From NCBI GenBank assembly GCA_012031335.1, contig JAAUTT010000189.1:1-7674 (forward strand): DNA of 7,674 nt, written 5' to 3'. This document shows, in pieces, positions 1 to 7,253 of the stretch. The position numbers were made by a program, and so were the translations under genes. The notes under the pieces were generated by a model. The model did not search any database, had not been told where the DNA came from, and worked only from the letters and a program-made list of their open reading frames with translations. Numbering within the stretch: position 1 is the first letter of the stretch; each line of letters begins with the position of its first letter. The stretch comes from Bacteroidales bacterium (lineage in GTDB: Bacteria > Bacteroidota > Bacteroidia > Bacteroidales > JAAUTT01).

Positions 1-2
1 GA

Positions 3-1020
3 CTGAATTTTACCGGCTTTATTTATAATGGAGCCTTAAGTGCCAAAGTAGGACAGAACTCGCTTCAAGGTAAACAAGCCGAACGTTTTCAACCCGCAAG
101 AGATTACCATAGTATTGCCCGGTCTGCCCTGGATACTTCGCGTTGTTACCTGTTCGATCCTGCAATTCTGAAGACTGAAGCCTGGGGTAATTTCGAAGAA
201 ATGGTTCTGAAGTTATCACTACAGGCAGGTGACGATTATGAGTTCGAGAATATGTATAACTTTCATGCCCAACGTCTGCCATTCTCACATTATGGAATCA
301 GGTTGAACAAGCCTACGAAGAAAAGCAGTGGAAATAAAACTGTAGCTCAAACCCAAAAGTTCGAACTAAAAAGCTAAATGCATCAACCGTGTTGTTTACG
401 GTTAAAACATTCTCTGCATCGGCAGAAGAAATAGAACCTTATATTGACTCTCTTAGGAACCTCCAACGCGATAATTTAATTGTCGATCTTCGTAATAACA
501 GCGGTGGAACCATAGCTTCAGCTCTGCCATTGGCCAGGTTTCTTGTTAAGGATACACTTTACGGAGGTGTATTTATCACCCAGAAGTACTTCAAAATCCA
601 TGACCAGTTACCATCAGTTGATGATTACAAAAAGTTTGATATTTTTAGTGAAGCGAGTTTCGAGTTAATTATCAAAGGCATTCACACCACAGAAGGTTTG
701 TGCCTTGTTGTTTATCCGGAGAAAAATTCGTTTTCTGGTAAAATATATATCCTAACAAACCGATACACCGGCAGTACCTGCGAACCATTGGTGTACGGTC
801 TGAAACATTCCAAAAGAGCTACAATTGTGGGAGAAAAAACGTATGGAGGCATGTTGAACGGAGAAAAGTTTAACATTACAAAGAGCTTCAGGTTATGGGT
901 TCCTACCGCCGATTATTATACCAGCGATGGTAAAAGATTGACAGGGTTGGAGTTGCACCCGATGTTGCATGCAAACCGGAGGAAGCACTGGAGAGGACTC
1001 TTGGGTTGATTAATAAATAA
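3..1020 (+). CDS. S41-family peptidase (tail-specific protease-like), 5'-truncated by the window, two frameshifts
   Basis: This is the C-terminal part of a serine endopeptidase of the S41 (C-terminal processing/tricorn-like) family. The N-terminus lies before the window. The first segment (3-377) ends in a helical stretch with LPFSHYGIRL, typical of the region just before the catalytic domain. The second segment (frame of 389) carries DLRNNSGG, then TNRYTGSTCEP, whose Ser (codon 773-775) is the likely nucleophile, then IVGEKTYGG and LTGLELHP, all in family order. Two single missing bases break the frame. One is in the A-run near 368-372, where FELKS-stop should read FELKKLNAS. The other is near 958-961, where LELHP should continue as DVACKPEEALERTLGLINK and stop at 1018-1020. 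No signal peptide can be judged. The substrate is unknown. The family assignment is firm from the ordered motifs. The full gene may be intact in the organism, because the breaks look like sequencing indels. Confidence 0.85.
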
Positions 1021-1043
1021 CAGTTTAACGTGTTGATTAAAAT

Positions 1044-1080
1044 ACAATTCAATATAATTGTAATTAGTTATATGAATTGT
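1044..1080. repeat. AT-rich inverted repeat upstream of the toxin-antitoxin genes
   Basis: The arms are ACAATTCAATATAA (1044-1057) and TTATATGAATTGT (1068-1080), which are reverse complements apart from one bulged A, with a 10-nt spacer. It lies in the 98-nt gap between the S41 stop and the antitoxin start, about 40 nt before that start. It could be an operator bound by the antitoxin, since type II pairs are usually self-repressed through such sites, or a weak terminator for the S41 gene. No T-run follows on either strand, which favours an operator. The function is inferred. Confidence 0.4.
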
Positions 1081-1118
1081 TAATTTAGCCATGGTTAATG
1101 TTAAATAGACTATTTAAT

Positions 1119-1335
1119 ATGGTTAGAACATTTTTAAAACCCGATACTCAGAATATTTCAATCCGATTGCCTCAAAGTTTTGTTGGAAAAGATTGAAGTA
1201 ATTGCATTTGTTGTGGATGAAACTAATGACAATCAGATTGTAAAAGATCCTGTTCAAACGTATTTTGCAAGCGAAAAAGTTTTGTCTAAAGATTGGTTAA
1301 CACCTGAAGAAGAAAATGCATGGAGAGATTTGTAA
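1119..1335 (+). CDS. Antitoxin of a type II toxin-antitoxin pair (one frameshift)
   Basis: This small protein of about 71 residues sits directly before, and overlaps by 16 nt, a PemK/MazF-like toxin gene, which is the usual arrangement for the cognate antitoxin. It begins at ATG 1119 with MVRTFLKPDTQNISIRLP, a beta-strand-like N-terminus suited to dimerisation or DNA binding. In the original frame it stops at 1194 (TGA). One base too many (or two missing) in the AAAA run at 1187-1190 explains this, because the shifted frame continues IEVIAFVVDETNDNQ and ends SKDWLTPEEENAWRDL at TAA 1333-1335. That acidic C-terminal tail, with Trp and leucines, is the part expected to wrap the toxin. I recognise the style of Bacteroidota toxin-partner antitoxins but cannot name the Pfam family. 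The role is inferred mainly from position. Confidence 0.7.
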
Positions 1336-1652
1336 AAGGCGATGTTGTTGTTATTCCATTCCCGTTTTCCGATTTATCCGGTTCGAAAAAGAGGCCCGCT
1401 TTTGTTTTGGCCGATTTACCCGGAGATGACATTATTCTTTGTCAGATTACTTCGCAAAACTCATTGGATTCTTATGCTATCGCTCTTGAAAGCTCTCATT
1501 TTATTTCAGGGAACTTGCCTGTAGCTTCACTTATAAGACCCTCCCGTATATTTACCGCCGACAAAAATATTATAATTCGAAAAGCAGGAAAAGTAAACGA
1601 TACAATATTGGAAAATGTAATTAAAATTATCATTGATATTCTTTCGAAATAA
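1320..1652 (+). CDS. PemK/MazF-like toxin (probable endoribonuclease)
   Basis: This 110-residue protein matches the compact PemK/MazF fold: an N-terminal GDVVVIPFPFSDLSGSKKRPAFVL block (residues 7-30) with the conserved G-D-V and K-R-P elements, a central ICQIT-like strand (ILCQITSQ, about 39-46), and a C-terminal SLIRPSRIFTAD block (about 70-81) followed by RKAGKVND. Family members are mRNA interferases that cut single-stranded RNA when the labile antitoxin is lost. The Arg and Thr of the RPSRIFT segment lie where catalytic or substrate residues are usually found. The start ATG at 1320 lies inside the end of the antitoxin gene, implying coupled translation. It is one of only two features in the window with no frame problem. 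It converges on the M24 gene with an 11-nt gap and no visible terminator between them. RNase activity is inferred from the family. Confidence 0.9.
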   Translation: MERFVKGDVVVIPFPFSDLSGSKKRPAFVLADLPGDDIILCQITSQNSLDSYAIALESSHFISGNLPVASLIRPSRIFTADKNIIIRKAGKVNDTILENVIKIIIDILSK

Positions 1653-1663
1653 TCATTCAAGGT

Positions 1664-2853
1664 CTATTTTGTAACCAACTTCAGCCCTTCATCATTCCCC
1701 GTTATACATCTTCCTCCTTCAGCAGTTACCACAAACGTATTTTCAATTCCCACCATTCCAATTCCCGGAATTCCTTTTTTGGGTTCGAGGGCAAACACCA
1801 TTCCCTCTTCGAGTTGCTCGTCGAAACCTTTGGCTATTACTGGCAGCTCGTCGATGGTGATGCCGATGCCATGCCCCAGGAATTTTACCTGCCGCTTTCC
1901 AAAGCCCATAAAGTTCTCGAGAAGACCGGAGATAGTGATTCAATTACAGATAGGTATATCTGTGAAGGAATGGCTCCGGGTTTCAGCATAGAAGCAATTG
2001 TGTTCTGAATAGCGATACATTGGTGGTGAGCCTCTACTGCATGAACGGGTAGTTCGCCATCGAAAACATACGTCATGGTTTTATCGGTGTGATAACCGTA
2101 GAGTCCGCAGCCGATATCCACAAACACCAGGTCGCCCTTTTTCAGTTTTCGGGTACGACTGCCGAGCGATGGCATTGCGGGTCCTATGCCATAGTTTCCG
2201 CCAGGACCATTGAATGCGGTCGGATAAATGGAACTCTCGCCAAAAGCAACATGGCCCAGCACCATGTCGGTATCGAACATGCCAAAGCGTACCTGTCCCT
2301 GGTGACCTTCGTGTACCATCGCTTTGTATATTTCAACAGCAAACTCAGCCTCGCTGATGCCTTCTGTAAAAAGCGTTGGGACAATTTCTTCCAGAACCCG
2401 GGCGTGAATTTTTCCGCATTGCTCCATTACCGACAGTTCGAAAGGACTCTTGCGGGCCCTTATCCACGAAATCTGAGCATCGAGGGGCAAAGCTCTTTTA
2501 CAGGAAAAGTATTTTTGAAACCTCTGAAACATAGCCAATGGTACAAATTCAGTTTCGAGATGAATTGTTTCGGGGATGGTATTGTAAAATAAAGTCGCAT
2601 CTTTAAAGCTATCCATTGATTTTATGAATGGGAAAAGAGATTCGGACATTGCTCTTTCAAAGCTTCGGCGCACCCAGAAAACAGGTTCTTCATCACGGGG
2701 AATAACAAGCATTCCCTCCTGCATGGTTCCTGTGAAATAATAAAGATTGACCTTACTAAAAATTACGGCCATTTCCCAACCGGGATTCATAACATCCATT
2801 ACAACCCGAAAACGGAAAATCCGGTTTTGTAATTCTTTTAATGGAATTTGCAT
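1664..2853 (-). CDS. M24-family metallopeptidase, Xaa-Pro aminopeptidase-like (one frameshift)
   Basis: This cytosolic two-domain 'pita-bread' peptidase is predicted to remove N-terminal residues preceding proline. The N-terminal creatinase-like domain (about 1-130) includes [17 protein letters not shown]. The catalytic domain includes GHVAFGESS and the metal-binding sequence [20 protein letters not shown], with Asp246 and Asp257. The remaining dinuclear-metal ligands lie beyond a frameshift: His328 in [12 protein letters not shown], Glu357 in FALEPKKG and Glu371 in VGIEN, so all five are present. One base is missing near 1921-1923, where SPVF should continue [11 protein letters not shown]. 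Corrected length is about 396 residues, normal for the family. I chose the ATG at 2853-2851 ([12 protein letters not shown]) because an upstream in-frame ATG at 2898 would add an untypical extension lying in the promoter region. No strong Shine-Dalgarno is seen. The exact substrate is unknown. Confidence 0.88.
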
Positions 2854-2867
2854 TTTATGAAAAATGC

Positions 2868-2898
2868 GAAAAGTAGAAAAAATAGAATTAAGTAGCAA
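2868..2898 (-). promoter_or_regulatory. Candidate promoter of the M24 peptidase gene
   Basis: On the minus strand, TTG (2898-2896), a 20-nt spacer and TACTTTTC (2875-2868) resemble the Bacteroidota TTG/TAnnTTTG promoter with one mismatch in the -7 box. It would start transcription about 10 nt before the chosen ATG. AT-rich sequence makes chance matches likely, so confidence is low. Confidence 0.25.
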
Positions 2899-2940
2899 TT
2901 AATATTTAGGTATAGAAACAGATTGGCTTGAGGTATAAAT

Positions 2941-2973
2941 AAAAAACTCCGCTTGTCAGATAAGCGGAGTTTT
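2941..2973 (-). terminator. Rho-independent terminator of tRNA-Glu
   Basis: A perfect 9-bp stem (ACTCCGCTT at 2946-2954 and AAGCGGAGT at 2962-2970) with a 7-nt loop begins 12 nt beyond the tRNA 3' end. Read on the minus strand it is followed by a T-rich tract (complement of 2941-2945 and beyond). T residues also follow on the plus strand, so it could act in both directions, but only the minus strand has an upstream gene close by. Confidence 0.85.
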
Positions 2974-2981
2974 GTTTCTTT

Positions 2982-3056
2982 TGGTAGTCCGTAGGGGATT
3001 CGAACCCCTATGGCAAGAATGAAAATCTTGAATCCTAACCCTTAGATGAACGGACC
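2982..3056 (-). tRNA. tRNA-Glu (anticodon UUC)
   Basis: A complete 75-nt cloverleaf is visible on the minus strand. The acceptor stem is GGTCCGT paired with ACGGACT (first pair G-U), followed by discriminator A and an encoded CCA (complement of 2982-2984). The D arm is ATCT/GGAT. The anticodon stem CAAGA/TCTTG encloses the loop TTTTCAT, giving anticodon TTC at 3023-3021. The T arm is AGGGG-TTCGAAT-CCCCT. It decodes GAA and GAG. A good promoter lies just upstream and a strong hairpin terminator just downstream, so it appears to be a single-gene transcription unit. Confidence 0.97.
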
Positions 3057-3074
3057 ATTTTTTAAATGCGAGTG

Positions 3075-3104
3075 CAAATGTAGTATTAATTTTCTTTTCG
3101 CAAA
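3075..3104 (-). promoter_or_regulatory. Bacteroidota-type promoter of tRNA-Glu
   Basis: On the minus strand, TTTG (3104-3101), an 18-nt spacer and TACATTTG (3082-3075) match both elements of the Bacteroidota sigma-A promoter (TTTG, then TAnnTTTG) exactly. The predicted start point is near 3068, giving a leader of about 12 nt before the tRNA 5' end at 3056. The position relative to a stable RNA gene makes this the best promoter in the window. Confidence 0.7.
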
Positions 3105-3119
3105 ATTCTTTAAAGAAAA

Positions 3120-3642
3120 TTATATCTGATTTTTTTCATTCTTCCATATCCAGTTCTCAAAATGCTGATATTTAGAAAGTTTTTCAAATCCTGTTTCCCG
3201 CATAATGTTACTAATAGAATTGTCGTTTACCGGAACATTGGTGCGTATTAACCTGATACGTGGCACACTTGCCGCCCAGGAAAGAATGGCATCCAAACTT
3301 TCTTTCAGATACTGATGCTCAAATGCCTCATCAAAGATCTCCGAATAAAGCTCAACTTCGCCACAGTTATTTGGACAACCACTAAAAAACATATGCCCTG
3401 CTACAGTTTTTATTTTCCTTATTTATGATTAACCAGATGGTATGATATAAATAATCGTTCGGATGTTTAACTATATTTGACTTAATATCATTCATCAGGC
3501 AATCCCTGAAAAGCTGGTTCCGGTATCGGTTAGGCAGAGCAGCAAACTCAAGTTCCTCATTTGTCTGCAGCCCCTGAATAAGTGTGTCCAGCTCAAACAG
3601 GTTAAGGGGTTTTAAATATAAATTACTCGTGATAAGTCGCAT
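3120..3642 (-). CDS. GNAT-family N-acetyltransferase (one frameshift)
   Basis: This is a protein of about 173 residues with the pattern of Gcn5-related acetyltransferases of the RimJ/RimL-like type. It opens with ITSNLYLKPLNLFELDTL, the usual first strand and helix. A central strand pair follows (TIWLIINKENK, then GHMFFSGCPN-CGEVELYSEI), then the HQYLKESLDAILSWA helix, and the C-terminal motif with an Asn (VNDNSISNIMRETGFEKL), where N-x-x-S and GF are family hallmarks. Acetyl-CoA would be the donor, but the acceptor cannot be predicted. One extra base in the run at 3407-3411 shifts the frame, so the N-terminal part (start ATG 3642-3640) stops at 3382. Removing it joins NKENK to TVAGHMFFSG without loss. 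AGGAGA lies about 8 nt before the ATG. The usual acetyl-CoA pyrophosphate loop (Q/R-x-x-G-x-G/A) is not well conserved here (HQYLKE), so activity is less certain than fold. Confidence 0.8.
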
Positions 3643-3789
3643 ACAATGAATTTCTCCTATCCTTTTTTTCTCCGTGCAAAGTAAAGGAATTAGAATTAAA
3701 GTTTTAGACCCTTTTGTCCGATATTGACTAACCAGTCAGCATTCTTGATCAGGTTGATTTTTTTTACTTACTAAAAGATTTTTAATATT

Positions 3790-3797
3790 TAGTTTTG
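3790..3797 (+). promoter_or_regulatory. Candidate -7 promoter element of the radical SAM gene
   Basis: TAGTTTTG matches TAnnTTTG exactly and lies 17 nt before the start codon. A clear -33 TTTG at the usual distance is missing; only a T-run around 3758-3765 lies near it. An AAAGG purine stretch 5-9 nt before the ATG may serve as ribosome binding site. The 172-nt gap 3643-3814 separates divergent genes and otherwise holds only a short palindrome (TGACT-AACC-AGTCA, 3725-3738). Confidence 0.35.
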
Positions 3798-3814
3798 TAA
3801 ACAGAAAGGTAAAA

Positions 3815-4824
3815 ATGAATATTAAATATATTTTCAGCGAGGGGCGGTTTCTTCTTTCTTCATTAAGTTTAAAGAGGTTTTCAAATGCAATTTCAGCATT
3901 GCTTTCCTATGTATTGTCCATCATCTCCCATCGGCCTGTTATATGGGGGTTACCCTATAGTTGCAGCATTGAACCAACCAACCATTGCAATTTACATTGT
4001 CCGGAATGTCCATCAGGAATGGGGACACTTAAAAGAAAAAGAGGTGAAATAAGTTTGGAGGACTTTAAAATACTGATCGATGCAATTAAACACCACACCA
4101 CCTTTCTTACTTTATATCTGCAGGGAGAGCCGCTATTGAACCGAAATCTTGCGGAGATGATCAGGTATGCCTCGGAAGAAAGAATTTATACAACCATCTC
4201 CACAAATGGGCAAATACTGAATGAATCGACAGCCAAAGAAATTGTTTTGTCGGGCTTAAAAAAGCTTATTGTTTCAATTGATGGAACAGATCAGGATTCG
4301 TATCAAAAGTATCGCAGAAACGGAAGTCTTGACAAAGCTCTGCTTGGAATAAAAAACATAATTAAATTAAGGAAGGAGAACGGATTAAGTCATCCGCTTG
4401 TTATTCTGCAGTTTATCGTTTTCTCCACCAATGAGAATCAGTTACAGCAGATAAGGGAACTGGGAAAAGATTTACACGTGGATAAAATTGAAATAAAAAC
4501 AGCTCAACATTACGATCTATCAGCTGATAACCCACTGATTACATCACTGGAAAAATATCGACGATACAAGCGCGGACCTGATGGAAACTGGGTATTGAAA
4601 AACGCTTGAGGAATAAATGTATCAGACTCTGGACAACGGCTGTTTTCACCTGGGAGAGCCAGCTTATTTCATGTTGTTACGACAAGGATGCAACTTATAC
4701 ATTTGCCTATAACAGAAACGAAACTTTCGAAAAAATATGGAAAGGAGAAAAATTTATGCGCTTCCGGGAACAAATATTAAAAAACAAATCTAAGGTGGAT
4801 ATATGCTGTAATTGTGGCGGATAG
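3815..4824 (+). CDS. Radical SAM protein with C-terminal SPASM-like domain (one frameshift)
   Basis: The protein binds a [4Fe-4S] cluster and S-adenosylmethionine through CNLHCPEC (Cys58, Cys62, Cys65, the C-x3-C-x2-C motif), preceded by the typical SIEPTNHC strand. Other barrel hallmarks follow: YLQGEPLLN (about 101-109), TTISTNGQIL (about 125-134) and LIVSIDGTDQDSY. After one missing base near 4606-4607 the frame continues LRNKCIRLW and on to the 336-residue end. The C-terminal part has Cys269, Cys287-Cys288 (ISCCYDKD), an IWKGEKFMRFR segment and a terminal CCNCGG, the layout of a SPASM auxiliary-cluster domain. The first about 45 residues are hydrophobic-amphipathic and not part of the core. 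Relatives are common in Bacteroidota, often of unknown substrate. No precursor peptide, glycosyltransferase or transporter lies in this window to suggest the reaction. It converges with frr. Function beyond radical SAM chemistry is not assigned. Confidence 0.88.
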
Positions 4825-4829
4825 AAATA

Positions 4830-4854
4830 GAAAAGCCGGAAGATCATCCCGGCT
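4830..4854 (-). terminator. Rho-independent terminator of frr
   Basis: The stem is AGCCGG (4834-4839) with CCGGCT (4849-4854) and a 9-nt loop. On the minus strand the stem is followed by TTTTCTATTTC, and it begins 6 nt after the frame-corrected frr stop. No T-tract follows on the plus strand, so it serves frr rather than the converging radical SAM gene. Confidence 0.75.
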
Positions 4855-4860
4855 CAGCTA

Positions 4861-5419
4861 TTAAATTGTCATTATTTCCTTTTCTTTGGCTAAGACTACC
4901 TCGTCAACCTTTTATAAAAGACTCGGTTAGTTTATCTGCTTTTTCCTCAGCTGTTTTGGCTACATCCTCGGGCAACCGTTTTTGCATCTTTTTTATTTCC
5001 TCAATTACATCACGACGCGAATTCCGGATACTTACACGGGCATTTTCACTTTCGTGTTTTACCTGTTTTACCAATAATTTACGACGTTCTTCTGTTAAAG
5101 GAGGAAAATTTAATCGCACTATCTCACCGTTATTCATGGGAGTAATACCAATATTTGCTCCCAAAATTGCTTTTTCAATCGGATCTATCATTTTCTTTTC
5201 CCAGGGCTGAATAACCAGGCTTTTAGCATCGGGAGTATTTATGTTGGCAACCTGTGTTAATGGTGTATGAGCACCATAATAATCAACCATAATGCCTTCC
5301 AGAATCTGCGGGTTAGCTTTCCCGGCTCTTAACTTAAGCATTTCGTGCTGAAAATGGCTAACAGCCTTCTCCATATGTTCCTTGGCGTCATCCAGGTAAA
5401 GTTGAACTTCTTCGTCCAT
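4861..5419 (-). CDS. frr: Ribosome recycling factor (one frameshift)
   Basis: RRF acts with EF-G to split post-termination ribosomes. The sequence shows the family blocks: KLRAGKANPQIL (helix 1 of domain I), DYYGAHTPL-QVANI and INTPDAKSLVIQPWEK of the beta domain, GITPMNNGEIVRLNFPPLTEERR, and KHESENARVSIRNSRRD of the long helix. The original frame ends LTESFIKG at 4904. One base too many (or two missing) in the run at 4910-4913 explains this, because the other frame supplies the expected end VDEVVLAKEKEIMTI with TAA at 4863-4861. Corrected length is about 185 residues, exactly the family norm. The start is ATG 5419-5417 (MDEEVQLYL). An upstream in-frame ATG at 5449 overlaps a likely promoter box and is rejected. 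It follows pyrH by 112 nt, the common bacterial gene order. Confidence 0.95.
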
Positions 5420-5446
5420 AATAATATTAGTTTGAGTTAATCGGAG

Positions 5447-5454
5447 CAAATATA
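5447..5454 (-). promoter_or_regulatory. Candidate -7 element of an frr promoter
   Basis: On the minus strand, TATATTTG matches TAnnTTTG exactly, 27 nt before the frr start codon. No TTTG is seen at the matching -33 position (the region reads CTGTCG), so it is a partial match. The 112-nt gap between pyrH and frr otherwise has no clear hairpin terminator. Confidence 0.35.
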
Positions 5455-5531
5455 ATAAAAGGATGTTATTTCGACAGATTCACACCTCTTCTTTTAGTTT
5501 ATGTAAACATACATGAATATTGTTCAGCAGC

Positions 5532-6243
5532 TTAGTTATGAACCAAGGTTCCAACTTTTTCGCCGTTAACAAGCTTCAACAGGTTACCACTTTTATTCAT
5601 ATCAAAAACAATAATTGGCAAATTGTTTTCTCTGCACATGGTAATCGATGTAAGGTCCATTACATTCAGGCCTCTGTTATATGCCTCAGTAAAGGTTATA
5701 TCTTCGAATTTTACTGCCGAAGAGTCTTTTTCGGGATCAGCAGTGTAAACGCCATCTACGCGTGTTCCTTTTAAGAGGACATCGGCATTCATTTCCACAG
5801 CACGCAGTGAGGAAGCTGTATCGGTTGTAAAAAACGGATTTCCTGTACCAAAGGTAAATATTACAATTTCACCCCTTTCGAAGGCTTCTTCGAGTTTATT
5901 TTTACTGTAGCGTTCACCAACAGGTTCCATATTAATGGCAGTAAGCACCCTTGCCTTTACTCCCAAACTCTCGAGCGCCGATTGAATTGCCAAACCGTTA
6001 ATAACAGTAGCCAGCATCCCCATATAATCACCCTTAATTCTGTCGAAACCCTTATCAACTCCTTTTAATCCCCTGAAAATATTTCCTCCGCCAATAACAA
6101 TTCCGATTTTCACTCCGGTTTCTGCTGCAAGTTTAACCTGATTTGCATATTCCATCAGGCGGTTTGTATCAATTCCTGCCGGCATATCAGCCATAAGAGC
6201 TTCACCACTTAATTTTAATAGTATCCTTTTAAATTTTTGCCAT
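5532..6243 (-). CDS. pyrH: UMP kinase (uridylate kinase; one frameshift near the start)
   Basis: This amino-acid-kinase-fold enzyme phosphorylates UMP to UDP with ATP, the committed step toward UTP and CTP. Motifs in order are the N-terminal RILLKLSGEAL (phosphate-binding Lys and Gly), GIVIGGGNIFRG (about 47-58), GDYMGMLATVINGLA, the uridine-site GTGNPFFTTDT (about 132-142), GTRVDGVYTADPEKD (nucleotide binding), and a C-terminal GTLVHN. The natural start appears to be ATG 6243-6241, giving MAKFKRILL and 236 residues, the normal length. It needs removal of one A from the five-base run at 6234-6238. The first ATG in the unbroken frame (6194) would delete the LKLSGE motif and is therefore not the true start. 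A strong terminator separates it from tsf, so it likely has its own promoter in 6244-6331, where I see no clean consensus. Confidence 0.95.
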
Positions 6244-6331
6244 ATTCTTGTTTTTAAAAATCTATTGTTGTTAATCCAATTGTTAAAGGACTAATTTACA
6301 ACACATGTATTAAACATAAATAAAACTAAAT

Positions 6332-6368
6332 AAAAAAATCCGGCTTTAACAGGTAAAACCGGATTTTT
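6332..6368 (-). terminator. Rho-independent terminator of rpsB-tsf
   Basis: The arms are 6334-6347 and 6355-6368 (AAAAATCCGG core) with a 7-nt loop. One position is a C/A mismatch on the plus strand but a G-U pair in minus-strand RNA, so the hairpin is fully paired only on the tsf strand. It ends in a run of seven T on the minus strand and begins 20 nt after the tsf stop. Confidence 0.88.
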
Positions 6369-6388
6369 AAATGAAAGGTTATGTAGTA

Positions 6389-7229
6389 TTATGCGTTAAG
6401 CGTATACCTGAAAAATCCGGTAACTTTCAAATCTTTATCAATTTTCGAAAGATACTGACCAACGTTAAGTTTCGAATCTTTAATAAATTCCTGATTAACA
6501 AGTGTATTTTCCTTTAAGAATTTCTCGAGTTTACCTTCTGCAATTTTCTCAATGATATTAGCAGGTTTACCTTCGTTTTTCTTGTCGTTACGGGTTTGAT
6601 CCATAGCGATTTCTCTTTCCTTCTCAATAACACTTGCAGGAATAGATTCCTTATCTACAGCAACAGGATTCATTGCAGCAATCTGCATTGCTACATCTTT
6701 ACCTACCTGTCCGTCAGCAAGTTTTTTGCTGAACCCAACAAGTGTAGCAAGTTTGTTTCCCGGGTGAATGTAAGCAATAACCTGAGCTGCTTCAATTTTG
6801 AAATAGCTAATCAAATCAATCTTTTCGCCTATGATTCCAACACGCTCCATTACAGCATCACCAACAGTTTGGGTACCGAGTGGTAATTGCTTCAAAGCAG
6901 CCAAATCAGCAGGTTTATTGTCGATGGCCAATTTTAAAATAGAATCGGCAAATTGAATAAATTGTTCGTTTTTACCAACGAAATCAGTTTCGCAGCAGAG
7001 CGTTGTAAGAGCACCAAAAGTAGCATCACTGTTTACTTTAGCAAGTACTGCACCTTCAGTAGCTTCACGGTCGGCACGCTTAGCGGCTACCATTTGTCCT
7101 TTTTGCGGATGATTTCGGTTGCTTTTTCGAAATCGCCATTAGCTTCTTCAAGCGCTTTTTGCAGTCCATCATACCTGCACTTGTTGCCTGACGAAGCTTA
7201 TTTACATCCGCAGCAGTTATTTGTGCCAT
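6389..7229 (-). CDS. tsf: Translation elongation factor Ts (two frameshifts)
   Basis: EF-Ts exchanges GDP for GTP on EF-Tu. The N-terminal UBA-like domain is [53 protein letters not shown], followed by the hallmark CCETDFVGKNEQF (about 80-91), which contacts the EF-Tu nucleotide site, then the core domains to the C-terminal VTGFFRYTLNA. Two single missing bases break it. One is in the T-run at 7156-7160 (CKKRLKK should be CKKALEE). The other is at CC 7098-7099 (KKDKW-stop should be KKGQMVAA). With both restored it is 280 residues, a normal short-form length. The start ATG at 7229-7227 lies 24 nt after the rpsB stop, so the two genes are co-transcribed, as in most bacteria. A hairpin terminator follows. 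Confidence 0.95.
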
Positions 7230-7253
7230 AATTATATTTCTTTATTCGGTGAA

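Noticed and set aside
19..288. Minus-strand open frame over the S41 gene
   Set aside because: Antisense shadow; the plus frame reads through with family-like sequence ending LPFSHYGIRL.
366..378. Programmed -1 ribosomal frameshift in the S41 gene at CTAAAAAGC
   Set aside because: The A-run allows a -1 slip, but the sequence is not a canonical X-XXY-YYZ heptamer, I see no stable downstream structure, and the same kind of break occurs in nine of the ten protein genes here, so sequence error is far simpler.
1653..1663. Bidirectional terminator between the convergent toxin and M24 genes
   Set aside because: The gap is 11 nt and no hairpin is visible in it or just inside either gene.
2089..2592. 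Plus-strand open frame inside the M24 gene
   Set aside because: It is the antisense shadow of a clearly conserved metallopeptidase and has no recognisable motif.
3725..3738. Short palindrome TGACT-AACC-AGTCA as a defined operator
   Set aside because: A 5-bp stem is expected by chance in AT-rich intergenic DNA and has no second copy nearby; kept only as a remark.
4812..5210. Plus-strand open frame over frr
   Set aside because: Antisense shadow of the ribosome recycling factor; composition (Ser/Phe-rich) is typical of a reverse-strand artefact.
6244..6331. Promoter for pyrH
   Set aside because: One should exist, but only partial TAnnTTTG matches are present (such as TAGTTTTA and TAGATTTT) and none has a TTTG at a suitable distance.
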